In this document: piece after piece, positions 1 to 6,901 of the stretch | Layout of the letters: the number at the start of each line of letters is the position of its first letter | Position numbering within the stretch: position 1 is the stretch's first letter | DNA from: Nitrospira lenta | Lineage (GTDB): Bacteria; Nitrospirota; Nitrospiria; Nitrospirales; Nitrospiraceae | Assembly: GCA_945906715.1 (NCBI GenBank) | Contig: CAMDRK010000049.1 | Coordinates: 1 to 12,094 of the forward strand | Length of the DNA stretch: 12,094 nt | Direction: 5' to 3' | Translations under genes and position numbers: made by a program | Notes under the pieces: model-generated | Databases searched by the model: none | Told to the model about the DNA's origin: nothing | Seen by the model: the letters and a program-made list of their open reading frames with translations, nothing else

Positions 1-2
1 CG

Positions 3-278
3 ATCATGGAGATCGCACAGGTGGCGAAGCGTGTGGTGGAGGAGCTGTTTCCTGAGAAGGGCGACATTCCGATCGTGACCACTCCGACCGACGACATTCG
101 CTCTTACCACGTTAATTCGAGCAAGATCAGCAGAGTGCTAGGGTTTCAGCCGAAGCGCACCGTCGAGGATGCGGTCCGGGGCCTATGCGCGGCGTTCAAG
201 GCCGGTAAATTGCCCAATAGCCTGACCGATACCTTCTACTTCAACGTCAGGCGCCTGAAAGAGCTCAAAGCCGTATGA
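3..278 (+). CDS. NAD-dependent epimerase/dehydratase (extended SDR), C-terminal part only
   Basis: The reading frame is already open at the left edge, so this is the 3' end of a longer gene; the ATG at position 6 is internal and not a credible start. The roughly 90 visible residues match the substrate-binding C-terminal part of extended SDR nucleotide-sugar enzymes. A segment reading DIRSYHVNSSKISRVLGF is the usual stretch in which the family marks its Ser/Lys before the conserved 'LGF-P' turn, followed by the helix that begins near TVEDAVRGL. The Rossmann domain and catalytic YxxxK lie outside the window, so substrate and reaction (epimerase, dehydratase or reductase) cannot be told. The stop overlaps the start of the next gene by four bases (ATGA), implying translational coupling with a second SDR of the same superfamily. 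Confidence 0.85.
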   Translation: MMEIAQVAKRVVEELFPEKGDIPIVTTPTDDIRSYHVNSSKISRVLGFQPKRTVEDAVRGLCAAFKAGKLPNSLTDTFYFNVRRLKELKAV

Positions 279-1273
279 GTAGTCGGCCGATTGCAGTAGT
301 GACCGGAGGCGCCGGGTTCATCGGTAGCCACATGGTTGACCTCTTGGTCGACCGGGGTTTTCGCGTGCATGTGATCGACAGTCTCATCGGTGGCCGAGCC
401 TCGAATCTGGCGCGACATCAGGCCAATTCAGATGTGAGCCTTGACGAGCGGGATGTCAGGGCTTTGGTTCCCAACGATACGGTGTTTGCTGGTGCGCAGC
501 TGGTTTTTCACTTTGCTGGGATCGGCGACATTGTGCCATCGATCGAGCGGCCGACCGAATACATGTCGGCCAATGCGCAGGGCACGGTGCATGTGCTGGA
601 GGCGTCACGCCATGCCGGTGTGCGCAAGGTCGTCTATGCCGCTTCCTCGTCCTGTTACGGCCTGGCGCCAGTCCCCACCAGGGAAGACCATCCCATCGCA
701 CCGCAATATCCCTATGCGCTTAGTAAATATATGGGCGAACAGGCAGTGCTGCATTGGCGCCATGTCTATGGTCTTCCGGTCAACGTGATTCGTATTTTCA
801 ACGCATACGGGACTCGGTCGCGCACGTCCGGCGCCTATGGCGCGGTGTTCGGCGTGTTCCTGCGTCAGAAACTCGCAGGGAAGCCGTTCACGGTCGTCGG
901 CAATGGGACTCAGAAACGTGACTTTCTCTATGTGACGGATGTGGCGAGGGCCTTTCTTGCGGCTGCTGAAACGGATAAAGCAGGAGAGGCCTGGAACCTC
1001 GGCGCAGGCAATCCGCAGTCTGTAAATCGGCTCGTTGAATTGTTGGGCGGCCCGGTCGTGTACATTCCGAAACGTCCGGGAGAGCCGGACTGTACGTGGG
1101 CTGACATTAGCAAAATCAAAAATGATCTTGGCTGGGCTCCTCTGGTTTCGTTCGAGGAAGGTGTCGCGAAGATTGTGGCGGAAATCGACTATTGGCGGGA
1201 GGCCCCTCTGTGGGATCCCCAATCGATCTCTGAAGCCACCAAGACCTGGTTTCAATATTTGGGGAGCCGATGA
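275..1273 (+). CDS. NAD-dependent nucleotide-sugar epimerase/dehydratase (extended SDR)
   Basis: A complete 332-residue extended short-chain dehydrogenase, the normal size for UDP-glucose 4-epimerase-like enzymes. Seen directly: the NAD-binding TGGAGFIG at residues 10-17, an acidic residue after beta-2 (VID, about 33-35), the ASSSCYG segment at 123-129 supplying the catalytic Ser, and the YxxxK pair as Y147 and K151 within YPYALSK. An RIFNAYG segment follows at 173-179. All catalytic positions are intact, so an active cytoplasmic enzyme acting on an NDP-sugar is expected, probably C4 epimerisation or 4,6-dehydration. The sequence alone does not separate these or name the sugar. The start is set by the ATGA overlap with the upstream SDR, and the stop overlaps the next gene in the same way, so the three genes form one translationally coupled unit. 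Confidence 0.92.
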   Translation: MSSRPIAVVTGGAGFIGSHMVDLLVDRGFRVHVIDSLIGGRASNLARHQANSDVSLDERDVRALVPNDTVFAGAQLVFHFAGIGDIVPSIERPTEYMSANAQGTVHVLEASRHAGVRKVVYAASSSCYGLAPVPTREDHPIAPQYPYALSKYMGEQAVLHWRHVYGLPVNVIRIFNAYGTRSRTSGAYGAVFGVFLRQKLAGKPFTVVGNGTQKRDFLYVTDVARAFLAAAETDKAGEAWNLGAGNPQSVNRLVELLGGPVVYIPKRPGEPDCTWADISKIKNDLGWAPLVSFEEGVAKIVAEIDYWREAPLWDPQSISEATKTWFQYLGSR

Positions 1274-2829
1274 ATACTAAGACGCCGTCGTTGACCGATC
1301 AGTATTCCCACAAGATCAAGTCGGTGGAGGACCTTTCGCTCATTCTCGGTCCCCATCCACGCAAGAAGAAAGTCATCATGTGCCACGGGGTATTTGACGT
1401 GGTGCATCCCGGCCATTTGCGCCACCTGATTTACGCCAAGAGCAAGGCCGACATTCTGGTTGCGAGCCTGACGGCAGATAAGCATATCAATAAGGGTCAG
1501 TATCGCCCGCACATTCCGCAGGACTTGAGAGCGCTTAACCTGGCCGCGTACGAAATCGTTGATTACGTCATCATTGATACGAATGGAACTCCAATCAAGA
1601 ATATCAGCAAGCTCCAGCCTGATTTCTTTGCGAAGGGATATGAATATACGGCAGACGGCCTGCCGGCAAAAACGCAGGAGGAGGCGGACACGCTGCATGC
1701 CTATGGCGGTGAGATCATCTTCACGCCTGGCGACATCGTGTATTCCTCGTCGAAGCTGATCGATCTGGCGCCGCCGGCCATCAAGATCGAGAAGCTACTG
1801 ACTTTCATGGAATCCGAGAAACTGACGTTCGATTCGTTGCGCAACTGTCTCGATCGCTTTAAGGGTAAGAAGGTCCATGTCGTTGGTGACACGATTGTCG
1901 ATAGTTATACCCAGACAGCGATGATCGGCGGTCAGACCAAGACCCCGACCATGAGCGTGCTGTACGAACGCCGGGACGATTATATTGGTGGCGCCGCGGT
2001 TGTCGCGGAACATTTGCGAGCAGCCGGCGCAGAAGTGCTGTTTTCGACAGTGCTGGGCGATGACGTTTTGAAAGAATTCGTGTTGGAAGGGCTGAAGAAG
2101 TCAGGTGTGCAATGTCATCCGGTCATTGATCCCACCAGGCCGACGACCAACAAGAATGCGATTGTGGCGGGCGGCTATCGGTTGTTGAAGGTTGATACGC
2201 TGGATAACCGGTCTATTTCGGATGATATCGTCCACAAGCTGGCTCAGGCCATTGTGGCTACGTCGTGCGATGCGGTGGTGTTCAGCGATTTTCGGCACGG
2301 CTTGTTCAACCGCCGCACGATTCCGCGACTGATAGAGGCGATCCCGTCCGGTGTGTATAAAGTGGCGGACAGCCAGGTCGCCAGCCGGTGGGGGAACATC
2401 ACTGACTTTAAAAACTTCGATCTGATTACGCCGAATGAGCGGGAAGCTCGTTTTGCGCTCGCGGATCAGGACTCAGGCATCCGACCGCTCTCTTCTGATT
2501 TGTACGACCTGGCGCAATGTAAAACCTTGATGCTTAAACTTGGTGAGCGGGGAGTGCTAACCTGCCGGAGCAGCAATCATGAGGCGCTGGATTCTGTTGT
2601 GATCATAGACTCATTTGTTGAGCGGCTGGTGGACGCAGTAGGTGCCGGAGACGCATTGCTGGCCTATGCCACTTTGTCCATGCTGGTAACAAAGTCTGAG
2701 GCCGTGGCAACTATTCTTGGTTCTATGGCTGCGGCTTGCGAGTGCGAGTGCGATGGGAACATTCCTGTCACGCCCGATGACGTGCGCCGCAAGATCGACA
2801 TGGTCGAACGGCAGGCGAAGTACCATTGA
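1270..2829 (+). CDS. Bifunctional sugar-phosphate nucleotidyltransferase / PfkB-type sugar kinase (HldE-like, reversed domain order)
   Basis: A 519-residue two-domain protein. Residues about 35-165 form a cytidylyltransferase-fold nucleotidyltransferase: HGVFDVVHPGH at 39-49 carries the HxGH nucleotide-binding signature and is very close to the HldE/RfaE domain, and GYEY (123-126) and a serine-rich SSSKL region follow. Residues about 200-515 form a PfkB/ribokinase kinase: VVGDTIVDSY near 204-213, IGGAA near 239-243, and the anion-hole/catalytic motif AVGAGD at 456-461. In Enterobacteria HldE carries the kinase first and the nucleotidyltransferase second; here the order is reversed. By analogy it would phosphorylate a sugar phosphate and transfer AMP or CMP to it, giving an NDP-sugar. 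A heptose substrate is plausible, since the product of a transketolase (sedoheptulose 7-phosphate) is the heptose precursor, but this is inferred. ATGA overlap with the SDR upstream; a 183-base gap follows. Confidence 0.88.
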   Translation: MNTKTPSLTDQYSHKIKSVEDLSLILGPHPRKKKVIMCHGVFDVVHPGHLRHLIYAKSKADILVASLTADKHINKGQYRPHIPQDLRALNLAAYEIVDYVIIDTNGTPIKNISKLQPDFFAKGYEYTADGLPAKTQEEADTLHAYGGEIIFTPGDIVYSSSKLIDLAPPAIKIEKLLTFMESEKLTFDSLRNCLDRFKGKKVHVVGDTIVDSYTQTAMIGGQTKTPTMSVLYERRDDYIGGAAVVAEHLRAAGAEVLFSTVLGDDVLKEFVLEGLKKSGVQCHPVIDPTRPTTNKNAIVAGGYRLLKVDTLDNRSISDDIVHKLAQAIVATSCDAVVFSDFRHGLFNRRTIPRLIEAIPSGVYKVADSQVASRWGNITDFKNFDLITPNEREARFALADQDSGIRPLSSDLYDLAQCKTLMLKLGERGVLTCRSSNHEALDSVVIIDSFVERLVDAVGAGDALLAYATLSMLVTKSEAVATILGSMAAACECECDGNIPVTPDDVRRKIDMVERQAKYH

Positions 2830-3012
2830 CTCCATGACAACAGGGATAACGGGGTAATGGAGAAGGGGTCGAGGGATAGTAAGGTAGGGTCAGAAAAAAC
2901 AAAGGGGCCGATGACCTTACCCCTTCCTGTATTCCCTCTGCTCCCCCTATTATCCATTCTTTTGACTGCTCCCTCTGCCCCTCTACCCCTAGCGGAGCGA
3001 TAACCCTCTCTT
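2830..3012. other. Non-coding spacer with strong strand asymmetry
   Basis: The only sizeable gap between the sugar genes. The + strand is purine-rich, with many GGGG/GGGA/AAGG runs, from about 2841 to 2909. It switches to pyrimidine-rich, with CCCT/CTCC runs, up to about 3010. No open reading frame of interest is present. It separates the SDR/kinase block from the redox block and could hold a processing or regulatory site, but I see no convincing promoter: a TTGACT at 2962-2967 lacks a matching -10 at normal spacing. The gene at 3013 has only a distant GGAG (2994-2997). Confidence 0.7.
2842..3007. repeat. Imperfect long palindrome (possible dispersed repeat/MITE-like element)
   Basis: The centre is a solid stem: 2883-2892 (GGTAGGGTCA) pairs with 2912-2921 (TGACCTTACC), ten pairs with one G-T wobble, around a 19-base loop. 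Further arms pair in nested order outward: 2871-2876 with 2933-2938 (GAGGGA/TCCCTC), 2865-2868 with 2943-2946 (GGGG/CCCC), 2856-2860 with 2954-2958 (AATGG/CCATT), 2851-2855 with 2985-2989 (GGGGT/ACCCC) and 2842-2845 with 3004-3007. The outer arms are short and in a G-rich/C-rich setting, so some matches may be chance; the central stem is not easily dismissed. There is no T-run after the stem, so it is not a standard intrinsic terminator. Confidence 0.55.
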
Positions 3013-3945
3013 ATGAAAGCCATTGTCATCGGGCTTGGTGTGCAGGGACGCAAGCGGCGGAAATTCGCCGGAGCGGATTATGTTGCCTCGGTTGACCCGG
3101 TTAATCGGGATGCGGAGTATCGCACCGTCGAGGACGTCCCCCTAGCCAGTTACGATACCGCCCTCGTGTGTATCCCTGACGAGCCGAAAAACGAGGTGCT
3201 GAGCTATCTGCTGAAGAACGGCAAGCATGTCTTGATCGAGAAACCGCTCTGGGCGATAGAGGATCGACAGATCGTCACGCTCGAGCAGCTGGCGCGCGCC
3301 AATGGGGTGGTCTGCTATACAGCATACAATCATCGCTTCGAACCGCATTACGTCAGGATGCGCGACATTATTGCCTCCGGCCAATTAGGCCGGATCTACC
3401 GCTGCCGCATGTTTTACGGCAATGGCACCGCGCGGCTCGTGCGCGATTCGGCCTGGCGCGATCAGGGAGCAGGAGTCTTGCCGGATCTCGGTTCTCATTT
3501 GTTGGATACGGCGAAGTTCTGGTTCGGCGATCTCGGCGAGGATTTCCAGATCGTTTCTGCCGATTGTTTTGAAAATCGCGCCCCCGATCACGTGGTCATG
3601 GCCTCGAAGACAACCAGCCCTAAGCTGGAATTTGAGATGACCCTCCTGTCCTGGCGCAACCACTTCACCTGCGACCTTTTCGCAGAAAAAGGGACGGCAC
3701 ATATCCGTTCGCTCTGTAAATGGGGTCCCTCGACCTTCACCCACCGTACGCGTATCCTGCCGTCCGGACGCCCGCCCGAGGAGTCCGTGATTCTCGCGCA
3801 GGACGATCCGACCTGGGCGCTTGAGTACGAGCACTTCAAGTCCCTCTGCCAGAGGGGGGCAACGACCGACTTGAGTAACGATTTGTGGCTTAATGGTCTC
3901 CTGCGCCGGTTGGGGCAGGATGCGCAGAAGGACGCGTCGATATGA
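3013..3945 (+). CDS. Gfo/Idh/MocA family NAD(P)-dependent oxidoreductase
   Basis: A 310-residue member of the Gfo/Idh/MocA family, typical to slightly short in length. Seen: a glycine-rich nucleotide-binding turn GLGVQG (7-12) right at the N-terminus, the family's EKPL (76-79) with the Lys that contacts cofactor and substrate, an AYNHRF segment (104-109), and the C-terminal-domain signature GVLPDLGSHLLD (154-165) whose His162 is the expected catalytic residue. These enzymes oxidise or reduce a sugar hydroxyl/ketone; in polysaccharide loci they often act at C3 of a UDP-sugar to prepare it for an aminotransferase (the WbpB role in Pseudomonas). That role fits the DegT aminotransferase downstream but is inferred. 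The Shine-Dalgarno match is weak (GGAG at 2994-2997, about 15 bases before the ATG). The stop overlaps the next start by four bases. Confidence 0.9.
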   Translation: MKAIVIGLGVQGRKRRKFAGADYVASVDPVNRDAEYRTVEDVPLASYDTALVCIPDEPKNEVLSYLLKNGKHVLIEKPLWAIEDRQIVTLEQLARANGVVCYTAYNHRFEPHYVRMRDIIASGQLGRIYRCRMFYGNGTARLVRDSAWRDQGAGVLPDLGSHLLDTAKFWFGDLGEDFQIVSADCFENRAPDHVVMASKTTSPKLEFEMTLLSWRNHFTCDLFAEKGTAHIRSLCKWGPSTFTHRTRILPSGRPPEESVILAQDDPTWALEYEHFKSLCQRGATTDLSNDLWLNGLLRRLGQDAQKDASI

Positions 3946-5243
3946 GCAAGCCTGTAATCGGCTTCGCCGGCATGACCCACCTTGGCATCAATTCCGCTGC
4001 GGCTGCGGCAGGCCAGGGGGCAGAGACCGTCTGTTTTGATACTGATGCCACGGTCATCGCGCAGCTGAAGTCAGGTAAATTGTCGATCGTGGAGCCGGGG
4101 CTGCCGGAACTATTGGAACAAAACAATTCCCGCATCACCTACACAGCCGAATCCGGAGATCTGAAGCGATGCGGCGTCGTCTATATTTCAGCGGATGTGC
4201 CCACTGATGATCAGGGACAGAGCGACCTTTCTGGCATCCGGTCATTGATCGACACCGTTGCCGCTGGGTTGGGGCGCGCCGCGATTCTGGTGATTCTCTG
4301 CCAGGTGCCGCCGGGCTTCACGCGTAGCCTTTCGCTGCCGAAAGAGCGGCTCTACTATCAGGTCGAGACGCTGATTTTCGGCAGAGCGGTGGAGCGTGCT
4401 ATGTACCCGGAGCGATTCATCGTCGGCTGCGCTGAGCCGGGCCGGTCTCTCCCGCAAGCCCTGCAGGATTTTCTCTCGGTATTTGGCTGTTCGATCCTTC
4501 CCATGAGGTATGAAAGTGCCGAGCTGGCCAAGATTTCAATCAATTGCTGTCTCGTTGCGTCGGTTACCGTCGCCAATACGCTGGCCGAATTGAGCGAGCG
4601 GATCGGGGCGGATTGGTCTGAAATTGTGCCGGCGCTTAAACTGGACAAACGTATCGGGCCTCAGGCCTACCTGTCTCCTGGGCTGGGACTGGCAGGAGGC
4701 AATCTTGAGCGTGATCTGGCAACTGTCTTGCGGTTTTCCGAAGCCACGGGCAGCGAAGTCGGACTGATTGAATCGTTCGTGAAAAGCAGCCGACACCGTC
4801 GGGACTGGGTGCTCCGCACGTTGCACACCGAAGTGCTGGCGGCGAATCCTCAGGCCGTCATCGGTGTGCTCGGCCTTGCGTACAAAGAAAACACCCATTC
4901 GACCAAGAATTCACCTTCCCTGGCCTTGATCGCGCAGTTGAAGCCTTGGCGCTTGCGGGTCCACGATCCGGTGGTGCAGGCCTCGGCCGCTGGACATCCG
5001 GAGGCGGCAGGCTGTGTGACCGCGCTGGAGGCTGCGCAAGGTGTGGATGTTCTCGTCATCATGACGCCCTGGCCATCATTTCGCGATCTCAAGGCAGACC
5101 AGCTTGCCCGTGCAATGACGGGGCGCACGATTATCGATCCCTACCGTGTTCTGGATGGCAAGGCTGTTGTAGCGGCGGGGTTGAATTATTTTACCCTCGG
5201 CGCACCGCCATTCCGGACTGCAGGCAGGGGGACTCATGCTTGA
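3942..5243 (+). CDS. UDP-glucose/GDP-mannose dehydrogenase family protein lacking the catalytic cysteine
   Basis: At 433 residues this has full family length and all three domains. N-terminal NAD-binding region: an altered glycine motif (GFAGMTHLG, 7-15, against the usual GxGYVG) and EPGLPELL (51-58). Central domain: AELAKISIN (193-201) keeps the Lys and Asn that bind the substrate, and RIG (237-239) keeps the Arg. C-terminal domain: GLAYKENTHSTKNSP, matching the usual GLAFKpnTDDmReSP. The catalytic loop, normally GYGGSCFPKD, reads LGLAGGNLERD, putting Asn254 in place of the nucleophilic Cys. The PEFLREG segment reads PERFIVG (156-162), losing the second Glu. Classical four-electron oxidation of C6-OH to a carboxylate therefore looks impossible. 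It could perform a single oxidation, act elsewhere on the sugar, or be non-catalytic. ATGA overlap upstream; eight-base overlap downstream. Confidence 0.88.
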   Translation: MSKPVIGFAGMTHLGINSAAAAAGQGAETVCFDTDATVIAQLKSGKLSIVEPGLPELLEQNNSRITYTAESGDLKRCGVVYISADVPTDDQGQSDLSGIRSLIDTVAAGLGRAAILVILCQVPPGFTRSLSLPKERLYYQVETLIFGRAVERAMYPERFIVGCAEPGRSLPQALQDFLSVFGCSILPMRYESAELAKISINCCLVASVTVANTLAELSERIGADWSEIVPALKLDKRIGPQAYLSPGLGLAGGNLERDLATVLRFSEATGSEVGLIESFVKSSRHRRDWVLRTLHTEVLAANPQAVIGVLGLAYKENTHSTKNSPSLALIAQLKPWRLRVHDPVVQASAAGHPEAAGCVTALEAAQGVDVLVIMTPWPSFRDLKADQLARAMTGRTIIDPYRVLDGKAVVAAGLNYFTLGAPPFRTAGRGTHA

Positions 5244-6108
5244 TCATTTGAATGTCAGACCTGCGAAACCAACCAGGGTCGTCATCATCGGCGCCGGCGG
5301 GTTTGTCGGAGGCGCGATCCGGAAGCAACTCGACGCCGATGGCGTGACAACGCTGCCGCTGAGCCGTCAGGAGCTGGATCTGTTGGCGGACGGTTCGTCA
5401 GCGAAGTTGAAAGGCTTACTCAGAGCAACCGACAGCGTCGTGATGGTGTCTGCCATTGCGCCGGCGAAGACCGTGTCGATGTTGATGCAGAATCTGAAGA
5501 TGGCCGAGACTGTGTGCGCAGCGCTGGCCGACAGGGAGATTGCACATCTGGTTTATATCAGTTCAGATGCGGTCTATGTCGACGATGCCAACCCTGTGAC
5601 AGAGCGATCAGCCTGTGCGCCCTCGACGATCCACGGCATGATGCATGCGGCGCGTGAGCTGATGCTGAAAAGCTCTACTGAGGCGCCGGTGGCCATGCTA
5701 CGACCTACATTGATTTATGGGGCAGCCGATCCGCATAACGGGTACGGGCCGAACCGATTTCGCCGTCAGGCGGCCAAGGGCGAGCCGATTGCGATCTTCG
5801 GTGAAGGGGAAGAGCGGCGGGACCATGTGCTGGTTGACGATGTGGCAAACATCACGGCATCGGTCCTGGCGCACCGCAGTGCCGGCGCGCTCAATGTGGT
5901 TACTGGCGTATCCACCTCGTTCCACGACATCGCCCAGATCATCGCGAAGCAATACGGGGTGCAGGTGGCGAGCCAGCCGCGTCCTGGTCCGCGGGCGCAT
6001 CTTCTGCACCGGTTCTTCGACATTACGGATTGCCACAAGGCCTTTCCGACGTTCCACTATACGCCCTTAGCTGAAGGGTTGGAGCGGGCTCGTACGGCTT
6101 CAAGTTGA
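5236..6108 (+). CDS. SDR-family NAD(P)-binding protein with atypical active site
   Basis: A 290-residue extended/RmlD-like SDR. The dinucleotide-binding motif GAGGFVG (19-25) is intact, as are the SSDAVYVD segment (109-116), MLRPTLIYG (154-162) and a substrate-loop/C-terminal stretch containing GYGP, FGEGEERRDHVLVDDVA. The catalytic YxxxK is replaced: the equivalent position reads HGMMHAARE, so His133 and His137 stand where Tyr and Lys belong. Cofactor binding is likely, but ordinary Tyr-Lys proton transfer is not. It might use a different mechanism, or act as a partner or binding protein. The first dozen residues precede the Rossmann strand and could indicate a slightly later start, but the ATG at 5236 overlaps the end of the dehydrogenase-like gene by eight bases, in keeping with the coupled trio. 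Confidence 0.85.
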   Translation: MLDHLNVRPAKPTRVVIIGAGGFVGGAIRKQLDADGVTTLPLSRQELDLLADGSSAKLKGLLRATDSVVMVSAIAPAKTVSMLMQNLKMAETVCAALADREIAHLVYISSDAVYVDDANPVTERSACAPSTIHGMMHAARELMLKSSTEAPVAMLRPTLIYGAADPHNGYGPNRFRRQAAKGEPIAIFGEGEERRDHVLVDDVANITASVLAHRSAGALNVVTGVSTSFHDIAQIIAKQYGVQVASQPRPGPRAHLLHRFFDITDCHKAFPTFHYTPLAEGLERARTASS

Positions 6109-6146
6109 GCGTTGATGGCTGATAGTTTTACCCGGAGTAATGTGAC

Positions 6147-6803
6147 ATGGCTGAAGTGAATTTGCTTGCGCGACTACCTAAAGCGAAGCGTAATATCCAG
6201 AAGCGCGCGTCAACGAAAGACCCAGCCGTTATCGCCATATCGAAACAATATGGCGAGATGTATTTTGATGGTCCACGCGATTATGGATACGGCGGGTATA
6301 AGTATGACGGTCGGTGGATTCCCGTCGCTGAAGACATTATTAAACATTTCAATCTCAAAGCCGGTGATCGTGTCTTGGATGTGGGATGCGGCAAGGGATT
6401 CCTAGTGAAGGATTTGATGAAGGTCTGTCCAGGGGTGGAAGTGTTCGGGCTCGACATCTCGCTCTATGCCTTGGTGAATTGTGAGACGGAGGTCATCGGT
6501 CGGCTTCATTTAGGCACTGCCGAAAAGCTGCCATTCCCGGACAAGAGTTTCTCTTGTGTATTAAGCCTGAACACGGTGCATAATTTTCCGCGGCCACGGG
6601 CCATCAAGGTTATGCAGGAAATCCAGCGCGTCTCCGGCGGCAGGGCGTTTGTGCAGGTGGACAGCTACCACACGCCGGAGCAGAAGGAAGTTTTCGAGAG
6701 CTGGGTATTGACGGCTGAATTCCACGATTACCCCGATGGCTGGGTCAAGCTGTTTCAGGAGGCGGGGTATACGGGGGATTACTACTGGACGATTATCGAG
6801 TAA
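6147..6803 (+). CDS. Class I SAM-dependent methyltransferase
   Basis: A 218-residue cytoplasmic methyltransferase of the Methyltransf_11 type. Seen: SAM-binding motif I VLDVGCGKG (76-84), the acidic end of beta-2 in GLDIS (101-105), GTAEKLPFPDKSF (123-135) as motif II/III region and a post-motif LNTVHNF (141-147). Before the Rossmann core lies an aromatic-rich stretch, DYGYGGYKYDGRW (45-57), probably a substrate lid. The start is supported by GGAG at 6134-6137, about nine bases upstream of the ATG. The gene sits 38 bases after the SDR and 98 bases before the transketolase pair. A nucleotide sugar or sugar intermediate is the likely acceptor (O-, N- or C-methylation cannot be told apart). Confidence 0.88.
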   Translation: MAEVNLLARLPKAKRNIQKRASTKDPAVIAISKQYGEMYFDGPRDYGYGGYKYDGRWIPVAEDIIKHFNLKAGDRVLDVGCGKGFLVKDLMKVCPGVEVFGLDISLYALVNCETEVIGRLHLGTAEKLPFPDKSFSCVLSLNTVHNFPRPRAIKVMQEIQRVSGGRAFVQVDSYHTPEQKEVFESWVLTAEFHDYPDGWVKLFQEAGYTGDYYWTIIE

Positions 6804-6886
6804 GTGCATAGAATGCGAGTCCAATTTTGAAGAAGCCCTTGCGGTAACGGTGGGGATGAGATCATGGGGTGTTGTATGGTGGCTGA

Positions 6887-6892
6887 GGGAGG
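6887..6892 (+). promoter_or_regulatory. Strong ribosome binding site for the transketolase N-terminal subunit
   Basis: GGGAGG lies nine bases before the ATG at 6902. It is the best Shine-Dalgarno match in the window and fixes this start. It sits at the end of a 98-base gap (6804-6901) that otherwise shows no clear promoter or hairpin. Confidence 0.7.
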
Positions 6893-6901
6893 TCGATTTA
6901 C

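Noticed and set aside
605..1255. Long minus-strand open frame opposite the second SDR gene
   Set aside because: Shadow of a well-supported SDR gene; its translation shows no recognisable domain.
2841..2858. Near match (16 of 18 as I recall the site) to the I-SceI homing-endonuclease recognition sequence
   Set aside because: It lies in a G-rich repetitive stretch with no endonuclease gene or intron nearby; chance similarity is the simpler explanation.
2883..2921. Hairpin as an intrinsic transcription terminator
   Set aside because: The stem is good but the loop is long (19 bases) and no T-run follows on the + strand; the downstream sequence is C-rich.
2962..2989. TTGACT as a -35 promoter element for the gene at 3013
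   Set aside because: No acceptable -10 hexamer at 16-18 bases; the surrounding sequence is pyrimidine repeats.
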